A stretch of DNA of 64,000 bases from an uncultured Alphaproteobacteria bacterium (GTDB lineage Bacteria; Pseudomonadota; Alphaproteobacteria; VGEJ01): positions 1 through 64,000 of the forward strand of contig CAJWJK010000001.1 of assembly GCA_913041535.1 (NCBI GenBank), in the 5' to 3' direction. Below, piece after piece: positions 54,003 through 61,951 of the stretch. The position numbers and the translations under genes were made by a program. Every line of letters starts with the position of its first letter. Within the stretch, counting starts at the first letter, position 1. The notes beneath the pieces are model-generated. The model searched no databases. It was given only the letters and a program-made list of their open reading frames with translations, and had not been told where the DNA came from.

Positions 54003-54952
54003 CTATAGTTCACTGCTGTGCCGTGCCACCCGGATTCCCGTTTTTGCCAGTAGAGTTTCCTCAATTGCTCTGTTAGAGGCCCTGGTCGTCCGTTGGCAAT
54101 TGGTTTGCCGTCAAGAATTGTAACGGGCATTATGCCGCCTGCTGAGCTAGAAATAAATATTTCGTCTGCGCTTGATGCCATGTCCTTCGTAACAGTGCTG
54201 GTTTGGCAGTGAGTACCAACCTCAGTGCACAATTCAATTACTGTACGGCGGGTAATGCCTTCGAGCACACCGCGATCGGGAGTAATCACTGATCCAGAAT
54301 TGACTGCAAAGAGGTTAAACCCAGGGCCTTCAGTAATATTACCGTCAAAATCAACCAGTACGACCGTTTCCCCCCCCTGGTCGTACGCCTCCATAAGAGC
54401 TCTTTCCATATCAAGCCACGAAAAGTTCTTGAAATTAGGATTCACAGATTCGGGAGGGATACGAGGAATATGACTGACGATCATATTGAGACCTCTCTCC
54501 TGCACTTCCGGAGTAGCTATCCATACATAAGGAACCGCGTAGGCGTGAAATTGACATTGAGCAAGACGAGGATCGCGGCTTCCGGGTGGTGGACGACCGC
54601 GTGTTAATATTGCTTGGACATAAGCGTCTTGGATTTGAGATCGTGCTACAACAGCCATTAAAATCTCGCGTACCTCATCAGCAGTATATGGACAGGATAA
54701 TCGAAGGCCTGAGGCAGACGTCAAAAATCTGTTGATGTGATCATCAAGGCGAAAAAATTTTCCGTGCCAGGTAGTTACTGTATCGTAGCAGCTGTCGTTT
54801 CTAAGAAAACCCCAATCCAGTATAGATATTTTGGCTTCAGCTATAGGGCCAAATATGCCATCAATAAAAAATACGCCCTTATTCGAGTCACAGATTTCGG
54901 TCGATTGTGCTAGTTCAAGAAAGCTATTTCTTGGTAAGGCAGGGTTTTTCAT
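53999..54952 (-). CDS. class IV aminotransferase (BCAT/D-amino acid-like)
   Basis: 317 residues: GVFFIDGIFGPIAEAKISILDWGFLRNDSCYDTVTT-type N-terminus (SILDWGFLR), ILTRGRPPPGSRDPR, the PLP lysine region NPNFKNFSWLD and GNITEGPGFNLFAVNSG. A paralog of the gene at 29873. Class IV aminotransferases act on branched-chain, D-amino or amino acid analogues; the substrate is not clear. Confidence 0.87.
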   Translation of the reverse strand: MKNPALPRNSFLELAQSTEICDSNKGVFFIDGIFGPIAEAKISILDWGFLRNDSCYDTVTTWHGKFFRLDDHINRFLTSASGLRLSCPYTADEVREILMAVVARSQIQDAYVQAILTRGRPPPGSRDPRLAQCQFHAYAVPYVWIATPEVQERGLNMIVSHIPRIPPESVNPNFKNFSWLDMERALMEAYDQGGETVVLVDFDGNITEGPGFNLFAVNSGSVITPDRGVLEGITRRTVIELCTEVGTHCQTSTVTKDMASSADEIFISSSAGGIMPVTILDGKPIANGRPGPLTEQLRKLYWQKRESGWHGTAVNYS

Positions 54953-55192
54953 TGCAACTCTCTATATAGTCTAAAATGATTAAAATTTATTGAACAAGAC
55001 AATTGGGTCGGTCGACCTTATCGTGTTGATGGTTATACTGTACAAGGCACGAGAATTACGCGCTAAAGAGATTAACTCTGGAGTTGTTAGTACCGTCTTA
55101 GAGGATGAAATTGTACCTTAGTGTGCTGTGTTACACGAGAAAAAACTGGAATGGAGAAGGTGCTCAGAACAATCCATACTGGACGCTAATTG

Positions 55193-56221
55193 ATGATAAC
55201 GGCGGAACAAGAGGAACTCATGCGAGAACAGATACGACATCACCGGTGTAGCGATCGGTCGCCGACACTTGAGTTTGATAGTCTCACCGTTGAATTTAAA
55301 TCTAGGCGTGGTACGGCGCGTGTGGTTGATCGTGTGAGTCTTCAGGTGTGGCCTGGTGAGATAGTAGGTCTAATTGGTGAGTCTGGTAGCGGTAAAACAA
55401 TAAGCGCTATGTCAGCGCTTGGTTTGGCACCCCGTGGCGCGAGTGTTACTGAAGGTGATGTGCGCTTAAGTGGCGAATCGCTTATTTCCATGTCAGAGGC
55501 TGACCTACGCAAAGTGCGAGGAGATAGACTTTCTCTTATTCCTCAAGACGCGATGCGAGCGTTAAACCCTGTCTTGCGCATTGACAAGCAAGTTGGCGAG
55601 CCATACGTCATTCATCGTGGTTCTAACTGGTCGTCAGCACGCTCTCGCGTAGTTGACCTTCTAGCGGACGTTCATATTCCATCCCCAGCTGATCGATCCG
55701 TAGAGTACCCGCATCAATATTCAGGCGGCATGCAGCAGCGCGCAATGATTGCTATGGGACTCGCTCTTGAGCCAGAATTGTTGATAGCAGATGAGCCAAC
55801 AACGGCGCTGGATGTCACGGTTCAAGCGCAGGTATTGCAGCTCCTTCGGGAGATTCGAGAGAATCATGGAACGGCAATATTGTTTATAACTCATGACCTT
55901 GGTGTCATTGCTGAGCTTTGTGACTGGGTTTACGTGATCTATGCGGGTGCAATAATGGAGCAAGGATCAGTGGAACAAATTTTTGACCACCCTAGGCATC
56001 CATATACGGATGCTCTGCTCAAGTCCACACCAACTGTACATACAGTCCAAGATGAACTCATGTCTATTCCAGGCCAAATCCCATCGCCATTCTCTTTGCC
56101 ATCTGGGTGCCGTTTTGCTGACCGATGTGATCGTCGTTTTGATAAATGTTCGAAGGAACCCAGCATGCATGCCGTTTCACCAGATCATATGGCTAGGTGT
56201 TGGCTAGAGGTAGGGGAATGA
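55193..56221 (+). CDS. oligopeptide ABC transporter ATP-binding protein (DppD/OppD-like)
   Basis: About 342 residues: Walker A GLIGESGSGKT, SLIPQDAMRALNPVLRI, signature YSGGMQQRAMIAMGLA, Walker B ELLIADEPTTALDV, and the Opp C-terminal zinc/Fe-S-like cysteine stretch (CRFADRCDRRFDKC). It powers uptake of peptides or related solutes. Paired with the gene at 56218. No permease or binding-protein gene is nearby. Confidence 0.94.
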   Translation: MITAEQEELMREQIRHHRCSDRSPTLEFDSLTVEFKSRRGTARVVDRVSLQVWPGEIVGLIGESGSGKTISAMSALGLAPRGASVTEGDVRLSGESLISMSEADLRKVRGDRLSLIPQDAMRALNPVLRIDKQVGEPYVIHRGSNWSSARSRVVDLLADVHIPSPADRSVEYPHQYSGGMQQRAMIAMGLALEPELLIADEPTTALDVTVQAQVLQLLREIRENHGTAILFITHDLGVIAELCDWVYVIYAGAIMEQGSVEQIFDHPRHPYTDALLKSTPTVHTVQDELMSIPGQIPSPFSLPSGCRFADRCDRRFDKCSKEPSMHAVSPDHMARCWLEVGE

Positions 56222-57039
56222 CCTCACCTTTGGTAGAAGTTCAATCTCTATCGAAAAGTTTCACGGGTTCAGGGCCCTTCTGGCGTCGCCGTGATGTGAG
56301 GGCCTTGGTCAACGTCGACCTTGAAATACGGGCTGGAGAGACGGTGGGAATTGTTGGGGAATCAGGCTCGGGAAAATCTACTCTTCTCAGAATTATATTG
56401 AGACTGATGCGGCCAACAAGCGGAAGAGTTCTAATAGAGGGTCACGATATCAATTTGTTGGCAAGAAGAGATCTGAGACTGATGCGGCGAAGTGTTCAAG
56501 CAGTGTTCCAAGATCCTACTGCCTCATTTAATCCCCGCCAAAGTATTGGTGCCGCTCTCGCCGCACCTCTGGAAGTGCATGGCGTTGGTAACAGTGTATC
56601 CCGTGCTGAGAAAGTACAGGAGACGCTCGATCTGGTAGGCCTTAACGGCTCGTTTGTAGAGCGTTACCCTCACCAGCTAAGTGGCGGGCAACGACAGCGT
56701 GCCTCCATTGCTCGTGCTATTATGCTGAGACCAAAGTTGTTGCTAGCGGATGAACCTACATCGGCCCTTGATGTATCAGTTCAGGCGCAGATACTTAATC
56801 TGTTCAAAAAGACTAAAAGTGAACTAGGTTTAACCTGCTTGTTCGTTAGTCATAATCTTGGCGTTATTAGGTATGTTAGTGACAAAGTAGCGGTTATGTA
56901 TCAGGGTCAGATTGTTGAGTGGGGGGATAGTGAGGCTGTGTTCTCTAATCCTCGGCACGAATATACTCAGACACTACTGGCGGCAGTGCCAGAGGCTAAC
57001 CCACACAATCGATCAAAAGGCCCTTCCCTTGTTTCATAG
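56218..57039 (+). CDS. oligopeptide ABC transporter ATP-binding protein (DppF/OppF-like)
   Basis: 273 residues: Walker A GIVGESGSGKSTLLRI, the OppF motif VFQDPTASFNPR, signature LSGGQRQRASIARAIML, and Walker B KLLLADEPTSALDV. The ATG overlaps the stop of the DppD-like gene (ATGA). The pair forms a heterodimeric ATPase, presumably assembling with permeases encoded elsewhere. Confidence 0.94.
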   Translation: MTSPLVEVQSLSKSFTGSGPFWRRRDVRALVNVDLEIRAGETVGIVGESGSGKSTLLRIILRLMRPTSGRVLIEGHDINLLARRDLRLMRRSVQAVFQDPTASFNPRQSIGAALAAPLEVHGVGNSVSRAEKVQETLDLVGLNGSFVERYPHQLSGGQRQRASIARAIMLRPKLLLADEPTSALDVSVQAQILNLFKKTKSELGLTCLFVSHNLGVIRYVSDKVAVMYQGQIVEWGDSEAVFSNPRHEYTQTLLAAVPEANPHNRSKGPSLVS

Positions 57040-57147
57040 CTCTTGCTTAGAGGAATTTATCAGTGGTTGATCTGTATGGTTTCCGAAGCCAATCTTTAAT
57101 CAGAATGTATAGGTCAAATGCAGTTGGGGTTTTGTAAATCTTATTTT

Positions 57148-58191
57148 CTACTCGTTAAGAGTAGCTTTTAGCTCATTTGCTGCCAGCTCAATGTCAGCTC
57201 GAGCAACATCAAGGTGAGTAACGGCGCGCATTCGCATCGGTGCGGAAACTCCAATGCGGATACCGCGTTGACGTAAACGGTTCGCAATATCTATACCACT
57301 CATACCAGTCGCCGATACGTCGAAGAAAACGAGGTTCGTTTCGATTCGGTCAAGTTCGAGTTTGATGCCTGGTAAATCGCCAATGAGCGATGCAAAGTAA
57401 CGTGCATTCTCGTGATCTTCAGTAAGGCGGTCGACATTGTGCTCAAGCGCGAAGATACACGCAGCAGCGATTATGCCTGCTTGTCGCATTGCTCCTCCAA
57501 ATTGCTGCTTACAACGCCATGCTTCAGCAATAAACTCTGACGAACCGACTAGGACAGCGCCGACCGGTGCCCCCAAGCCTTTTGAGAAATCTATCCAAGC
57601 TGAGTCAAATGGCGCGGCGTACTCAGTTGCTGTAATGCGTGTTTCCACCACCGCATTTAGTAATCGGGCTCCATCCATATGCATATATAGCTTGCTATCT
57701 TTCGCAGCCTTTTCAATATCTTGGATCTGTTCCAGTGGCCAGATGGTACCCCCGCCCTGATTGCTCGTTTGCTCAATCGAAACTAACCGAGACCTTGGTC
57801 TATGATTGGTTAAAGGCTGCCGCACTGCTGTCCGCACTTGCTCCGCGCTGAACTGACCCCGAGGGCCATCAAGCGAGTGCAGCATGAGACCGGACAGCGC
57901 GGCTGGGGCTCCGGTTTCTGCATGGACTGCATGGGCGGTTCGGTGAAGGATAATTTCATCACCTTGTCGGCACCAAACCCTGTATGCAATTTCATTACAC
58001 ATGGATCCAGATGGTGCATATAAACCTGCTTCCTTTCCCATGAGGTCTGCAACCATTTCACATAGGCGATTAACAGTAGGGTCCTCTCCTGCTTGTTCAT
58101 TGCCAACTTCTGCGTCAGCGCATGCCTGCCTCATGGCCGCAGATGGACGGGTATTCGTATCGCTGTATAGGTCTACACGGAATTTATCCAA
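57148..58191 (-). CDS. low-specificity threonine aldolase
   Basis: 347 residues: DLYSDTNTRPSAAMRQACADAEVG, ALFAPSGSMCNEIA-like AGLYAPSGSMCNEIAYRVW, LVSIEQTSNQGGGTIWPLE, HMDGARLLNAVV, and the PLP-lysine region IDFSKGLGAPVGAVLVGS. Cleaves threonine/allo-threonine or other beta-hydroxy amino acids to glycine and an aldehyde. It reads toward the ABC genes. Confidence 0.93.
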   Translation of the reverse strand: MDKFRVDLYSDTNTRPSAAMRQACADAEVGNEQAGEDPTVNRLCEMVADLMGKEAGLYAPSGSMCNEIAYRVWCRQGDEIILHRTAHAVHAETGAPAALSGLMLHSLDGPRGQFSAEQVRTAVRQPLTNHRPRSRLVSIEQTSNQGGGTIWPLEQIQDIEKAAKDSKLYMHMDGARLLNAVVETRITATEYAAPFDSAWIDFSKGLGAPVGAVLVGSSEFIAEAWRCKQQFGGAMRQAGIIAAACIFALEHNVDRLTEDHENARYFASLIGDLPGIKLELDRIETNLVFFDVSATGMSGIDIANRLRQRGIRIGVSAPMRMRAVTHLDVARADIELAANELKATLNE

Positions 58192-58395
58192 GTTCTTGCT
58201 CCTTGGTTAGTTATGGTAATCCTCTCACATTCCTCTCCGTGTGACCATCTGGCGTTTAGTTAAAGTGTCGAGGAGAAAATGTGCAGGAATTTGCCTCGAC
58301 CTGTACAGAAATATCTGAGTTATAGCGTGTAACGTTAGTAACAGTTCAAATGCTAGACTCACTATAGAACAGCTATACCGAGCTAGTCCAAATAA

Positions 58396-58554
58396 CTAGA
58401 GGCAACCAATTAGAAGGCTTGCGGAGTCTAGGTAGATTAGTGAGTAAGTCGAAATCAGGTACTTCAAGGCACTCACTGCTTCATTCGTAAAAGCAGATGC
58501 GATTAAAATAGTCGTTAGGAGGGATGCCCCTACAATCGTCATTCGGTCGGTCAT
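58396..58554 (-). pseudogene. possible BCCT-transporter N-terminal remnant
   Basis: A 52-codon minus-strand ORF (ATG 58552-58554, TAG at 58396) with a hydrophobic pattern ending LKYLISTYSLIYLDSASLL. It resembles the first membrane region of betaine/choline/carnitine transporters, where a related W-Y-L pattern precedes a longer protein. It stops after one segment and no remainder was found, so it is best read as a fragment or coincidence. It lies in the 390-bp gap between threonine aldolase and the lipoprotein gene; the rest of the gap holds nothing I recognise. Confidence 0.28.
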
Positions 58555-58582
58555 AGATTCGAGGATAGCATGATTCTAAGTA

Positions 58583-58738
58583 TCAGCGCTCAAAAATTAC
58601 AAATTCTCCATCCTTACCTGACAATAGACCGGGGCCCTCTGAGACCTCTTCATGAGATGAATAGTCAGTGGTGTTAGCTGTGCACGCAAGAAGGCATCCA
58701 CCGATAATTAGAGCGCTTATAAAGCGCCCTAATATCAT
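58583..58738 (-). CDS. small lipoprotein
   Basis: 51 residues from ATG at 58738: a hydrophobic signal segment ending in the lipobox LLAC (MILGRFISALIIGGCLLAC), then a short acidic tail with GPGLLSGKDGEFVIFER. The GPGL/GKDGEF ending resembles a small alphaproteobacterial lipoprotein family. It lies 25 nt downstream of the porin gene, likely cotranscribed. A longer upstream start (58951) runs through the porin in another frame and is rejected. Probably outer-membrane anchored. Confidence 0.7.
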   Translation of the reverse strand: MILGRFISALIIGGCLLACTANTTDYSSHEEVSEGPGLLSGKDGEFVIFER

Positions 58739-58763
58739 CGGTGTATGCCAACACACTTTAGTT

Positions 58764-60062
58764 TCAGAATTTAATCCTAGTACCCGTAAACACAATATCA
58801 ATATCGTTAAAGTTGGTTCCCGGTCGCTTGAGTTCGTAGTTACGGTATGATCCATAAAACTCTGCACCCCAGTCGCTAATCTTCTGAACGAAAGCAATAC
58901 CGTGCGTTGTCGCTTCGTCATTAGCAGCATCAGCATCGTCGTAGCGGCCATAGTCTACAGAAAAGCTGGAGCTTCCAATAGAAAATATTTTGGTTTGGTA
59001 TCCAATTTTACCGTATGTGAAGGACCGTTCATTACTTGAGTCGTCGTCTTCACCCTTACCTGACGCGGCTGTTACGCTCAGTCCGTTTTTTAGTTTCGCA
59101 GAAATAGAGCCTGACAGTACCTCTTCGGGGAAGGTGGCCGTACCAGACTTATTGGCATAACCAAGTTTTCCTCGCAGTTTTGTGCTGCCCAATGTCCCGC
59201 CATAGGAGGCAGCAAGGTCCCATTCTCCACCATCCACGATAGACGTGTGCAGTTTGAACCCTCCAAAGCTCGGAGTATCATAGCGGATTCTATCGTCGCG
59301 ACTTAATCCGTCTAGGTTATCAAAAACATCTTTGATCCTGGTATCGGGATTTCCGGTACCAGTTGGCGTTGTGTCACCTGATACCACAAAACCTAGGCCG
59401 CCGGCTGGGCCATCCGGCGCTGAGGCAGCACCCGCTAACCCTGTTCCGGATTGATCAATCTCCGAGCTGCCGTCACTTGCTGTGCTTCCCTGTCCAAGGG
59501 AAATTTTGCCCATGGATTTATTATCAACAAAGACCTCAAGCTTCCGTTCGGTGAAACTATTGCTTCCAATTGTTGCGGTGTTGTCAAACTGGTCAACATC
59601 ACCGGAGGAATTGGATTCAAACTGCAGCTCAATCGTTGTGCCGAGTTTAGTATTCTTGGTCGCCTTTACGGAACCTTTGAAACCGACTCGGGTCGAGGAT
59701 GTGTCGGCATCGACGAACCGAACATCTTTTTCTCCACCGTCATCATAGAATAGGAAAGCTCTATTTACCTGACCGTAGAAACTGGCTTTAACTTTTGAAC
59801 CCCGTGACCTCACAATATCTTTCGGAATTTCTGCTGGTGCGGGTTCTGGTTTCAGGGCCACGTCTGAGAGTTCTTTGCTTAAACGGTCGAGCAACCGGTT
59901 TTGCGCCTCAATTTGAGCCTGCTGCTTAGCCAGCAATGATTCGAGCTCCAGAAGACGTTCAGTTGTGCTATCTGCAAGCGTCGCGGTTGACATGAGAACA
60001 GGAACGGCTGCAAACATCGCGGCCCGGCTCGCAACATAACGCAACCTTAATATACTTCGCAT
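58764..60062 (-). CDS. porin with N-terminal coiled coil
   Basis: 432 residues with a signal peptide (about 1-30, ending at TLADS). A short coiled coil (ERLLELESLLAKQQAQIEAQNRLLDRL) is followed by an outer-membrane beta-barrel rich in alternating aromatic/polar strands (KVKASFYGQVNRAFLFYDD) and a terminal phenylalanine (TGTRIKF). Trimeric alphaproteobacterial porin type. TAGGAG lies upstream of the ATG. It sits downstream of the ferric-iron binding protein, separated by a strong stem-loop. Confidence 0.88.
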   Translation of the reverse strand: MRSILRLRYVASRAAMFAAVPVLMSTATLADSTTERLLELESLLAKQQAQIEAQNRLLDRLSKELSDVALKPEPAPAEIPKDIVRSRGSKVKASFYGQVNRAFLFYDDGGEKDVRFVDADTSSTRVGFKGSVKATKNTKLGTTIELQFESNSSGDVDQFDNTATIGSNSFTERKLEVFVDNKSMGKISLGQGSTASDGSSEIDQSGTGLAGAASAPDGPAGGLGFVVSGDTTPTGTGNPDTRIKDVFDNLDGLSRDDRIRYDTPSFGGFKLHTSIVDGGEWDLAASYGGTLGSTKLRGKLGYANKSGTATFPEEVLSGSISAKLKNGLSVTAASGKGEDDDSSNERSFTYGKIGYQTKIFSIGSSSFSVDYGRYDDADAANDEATTHGIAFVQKISDWGAEFYGSYRNYELKRPGTNFNDIDIVFTGTRIKF

Positions 60063-60172
60063 TGGTTTTGACTCCTAGGTTTGAGTTTAATGTTCACTGC
60101 TAATATTTGTCCGATGTAGTCGTTTTATGACACTAACTTTAAATATCTGTTAAACCGTTGGCTGGGTCGCTG

Positions 60173-60221
60173 GCGCTACATGCTGAGGAGGAAGGTATGA
60201 AGAAGATTCAGCATGTAGCGC
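60173..60221. repeat. 14-bp perfect inverted repeat between afuA-like gene and porin
   Basis: GCGCTACATGCTGA (60173-60186) is exactly complementary to TCAGCATGTAGCGC (60208-60221), with a 21-nt loop, 9 nt beyond the iron-binding-protein stop (60231). Neither strand has a long T-run. It could be a terminator or an mRNA-stabilising 3' hairpin, with porin expressed separately. The plus-strand loop carries GGAGG and an ATG (60197) that begins a 33-codon ORF. Confidence 0.75.
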
Positions 60222-60230
60222 GTTCCGCGA

Positions 60231-61268
60231 CTAATTATCGAATCCGACTTTATCGACAAGCATTGTTGCTGCCGGGCTTTGGGCAGCAACATCAATGAGT
60301 CTCATCGAATCAGCTTTAAAACCACCCCAAGATTCGACCTCCGGATGCCACGGAATACCATCCTTTACCGGATATTCGAGGTTATCTCTTGCGTAGATTT
60401 CCTGTGCTTCGTCACTAGTCAGGAACTCAAGAAAGGCAATGGCGTTGCTAATATTTGTCGCGCTCTTGGTAACTGACACGCCGCTAATATTTACATGGGT
60501 CCCGTGAGTATCTTGATTGGGAAAGAAGATTGCTGCGGCGTCAGCCCACGCCTGCTGATCTGGGTTCACTTTCATCTTTCCCATATAGTAGGTATTCCCA
60601 ACGCTTAGGTCGCAAAGTCCTTCCGCTATAGCCTTAACCTGAGCGCGGTCATTACCTTGAGGTTTGCGCGCTAGATTGGCCCGCAGCCCTTTCAGCCACA
60701 CCTCGGTTGCTGCTTCGCCATGATGATTAATCATGGAGGAGATCAGGGACCGATTGTATATGTTGTGCCCGGAACGTATGCAGATACGCCCCTTCCATTT
60801 TGGGTTCGCTAAATCCAGATACGTTGAGAGTTCGCCAGGATCCACGCGATCAACTGAGTAATATATCGCGCGAGCACGGGTGGTCAGGCCGAACCACATC
60901 CCGTTAGGGTCCCTATACTGTGCGGGGATATTTGCTTCCAGCACGTCAGACGATACAGACTGTACCAAGCCAGCGTCTGTTAAAGCCTTCAAACGGGCAA
61001 TATCGACTGTCATCACAATGTCGGCCGGGCTGTTCATGCCTTCTGCTTCTAGGCGTTCAAGAAGCCCCTTTTTAAGAAAGACGCTGTTGACCACGATTCC
61101 AGTGCGGGCCTGAAAGCGATCAGTCAGGGGTTCGAGAAGGTGAGGTTTTCGATAGGAATATATGTTGAGCTCGTTACTTTTTGCTTGAGTGTTAAGAAAA
61201 GCAAGCAGCATAAATGCCAAAAGCATTAATCCTGCGACGGGTAACATATAATTTGGTACGTACTTCAT
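60231..61268 (-). CDS. ferric-iron ABC transporter substrate-binding protein
   Basis: 345 residues with an N-terminal hydrophobic segment (signal/anchor, about 8-28). It is a periplasmic binding protein of the FutA/FbpA/AfuA type: ELNIYSYRKPHLLEPLTDRF, FQARTGIVVNSVF, DIVMTVDIARLKAL, GLTTRARAIYYS, NTYYMGKM (paired tyrosines as in iron-binding sites). It binds ferric iron for import; permease and ATPase are not adjacent. It is divergent from fur and preceded by a Fur box. Confidence 0.93.
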   Translation of the reverse strand: MKYVPNYMLPVAGLMLLAFMLLAFLNTQAKSNELNIYSYRKPHLLEPLTDRFQARTGIVVNSVFLKKGLLERLEAEGMNSPADIVMTVDIARLKALTDAGLVQSVSSDVLEANIPAQYRDPNGMWFGLTTRARAIYYSVDRVDPGELSTYLDLANPKWKGRICIRSGHNIYNRSLISSMINHHGEAATEVWLKGLRANLARKPQGNDRAQVKAIAEGLCDLSVGNTYYMGKMKVNPDQQAWADAAAIFFPNQDTHGTHVNISGVSVTKSATNISNAIAFLEFLTSDEAQEIYARDNLEYPVKDGIPWHPEVESWGGFKADSMRLIDVAAQSPAATMLVDKVGFDN

Positions 61269-61323
61269 AATTTGTGGGCCTATGTTGGTAGATTATTTGC
61301 TGATATGCGAATGAGTCGCAGTA

Positions 61324-61352
61324 TCAATACAGTGAATGATAATCATTCGCAA
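61324..61352 (-). promoter_or_regulatory. candidate promoter of the iron-binding protein gene
   Basis: On the minus strand, -35 TTGCGA (61352-61347) and -10 TATTGA (61329-61324) are separated by 17 nt. The Fur box lies in and beside the spacer, so bound Fur would block RNA polymerase. The -10 is imperfect. Confidence 0.4.
61334..61348. promoter_or_regulatory. Fur box (7-1-7 palindrome)
   Basis: GAATGAT-A-ATCATTC is a perfect 7-1-7 inverted repeat, matching the core of the Fur consensus (TGATAATnATTATCA spacing). It lies in the gap between the divergent iron-binding-protein gene and fur. A half-site GCGAATGA occurs about 25 nt to the left (61308). It would confer iron-repressed expression of the binding protein and possibly autoregulation of fur. 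Confidence 0.85.
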
Positions 61353-61462
61353 GTAAAAAATTTATAGATCACTCTCGCAATTATGCTACTAGAGACGTTA
61401 TGCTGTTATGGGAACCCTAACCTTGGTCAGTATGTCGACAAGAGAAGTTTGCTGGAACTATT

Positions 61463-61870
61463 ATGACCTCTAGAATAGAGAAGCTTTGTGAGGAGAGAAG
61501 TATTCTCCTGACTGAACAGCGGCGGATCGTGGCTCGCGTGCTTTCAGAATCCAGTGACCACCCAAGCGTTAAGGAGCTTTACAGCCGTGCTGCGGCTATT
61601 GATGCAAGTCTCAGCATCGCGACTGTATATCGTACTTTACGACTATTCGAGGAGGCAGGAATACTTGAAAGACACGCGTTCGATGGTCGTGAATCGCGCT
61701 ACGAGGAAGCGTCTACGGATCATCATGACCATCTTATTGATATTGATACCGGGGTGGTGGTGGAGTTTCAGAATGAAGAAATAGAGAATCTTCAAGAGGA
61801 AATAGCAACGCGCCTCGGTTTTGAGTTGGTTGGACATCGTTTAGAGCTTTATGGTCGGAAAATTAAATAG
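61463..61870 (+). CDS. fur: Fur-family ferric uptake regulator
   Basis: 135 residues: LTEQRRIVARVLSESSDHPSV, ELYSRAAAIDASLSIATVYRTLRLF (recognition helix), RYEEASTDHHDHLIDIDTG (metal-binding HHDH), and a C-terminal domain without the CxxC pairs of E. coli Fur. It is a Fur/Mur-like transcription repressor using Fe2+ or Mn2+. Its divergent position and Fur box favour iron control. Confidence 0.93.
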   Translation: MTSRIEKLCEERSILLTEQRRIVARVLSESSDHPSVKELYSRAAAIDASLSIATVYRTLRLFEEAGILERHAFDGRESRYEEASTDHHDHLIDIDTGVVVEFQNEEIENLQEEIATRLGFELVGHRLELYGRKIK

Positions 61871-61951
61871 CTAACGTACTCCTAGGACAGTGAGGCGTGG
61901 GGTGCTGCTGGGTGATAGTTTTATCCTGGCCGGAATGAATGGTGGGCTCTC

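Noticed and set aside
55105-55251. 48-codon ORF before the peptide ABC ATPase
   Set aside because: No homology recognised and it overlaps the ATPase start; treated as chance.
58739-58951. Upstream extension of the lipoprotein ORF
   Set aside because: It runs out of frame through the porin C-terminus and lacks a signal; the lipobox start at 58738 is better.
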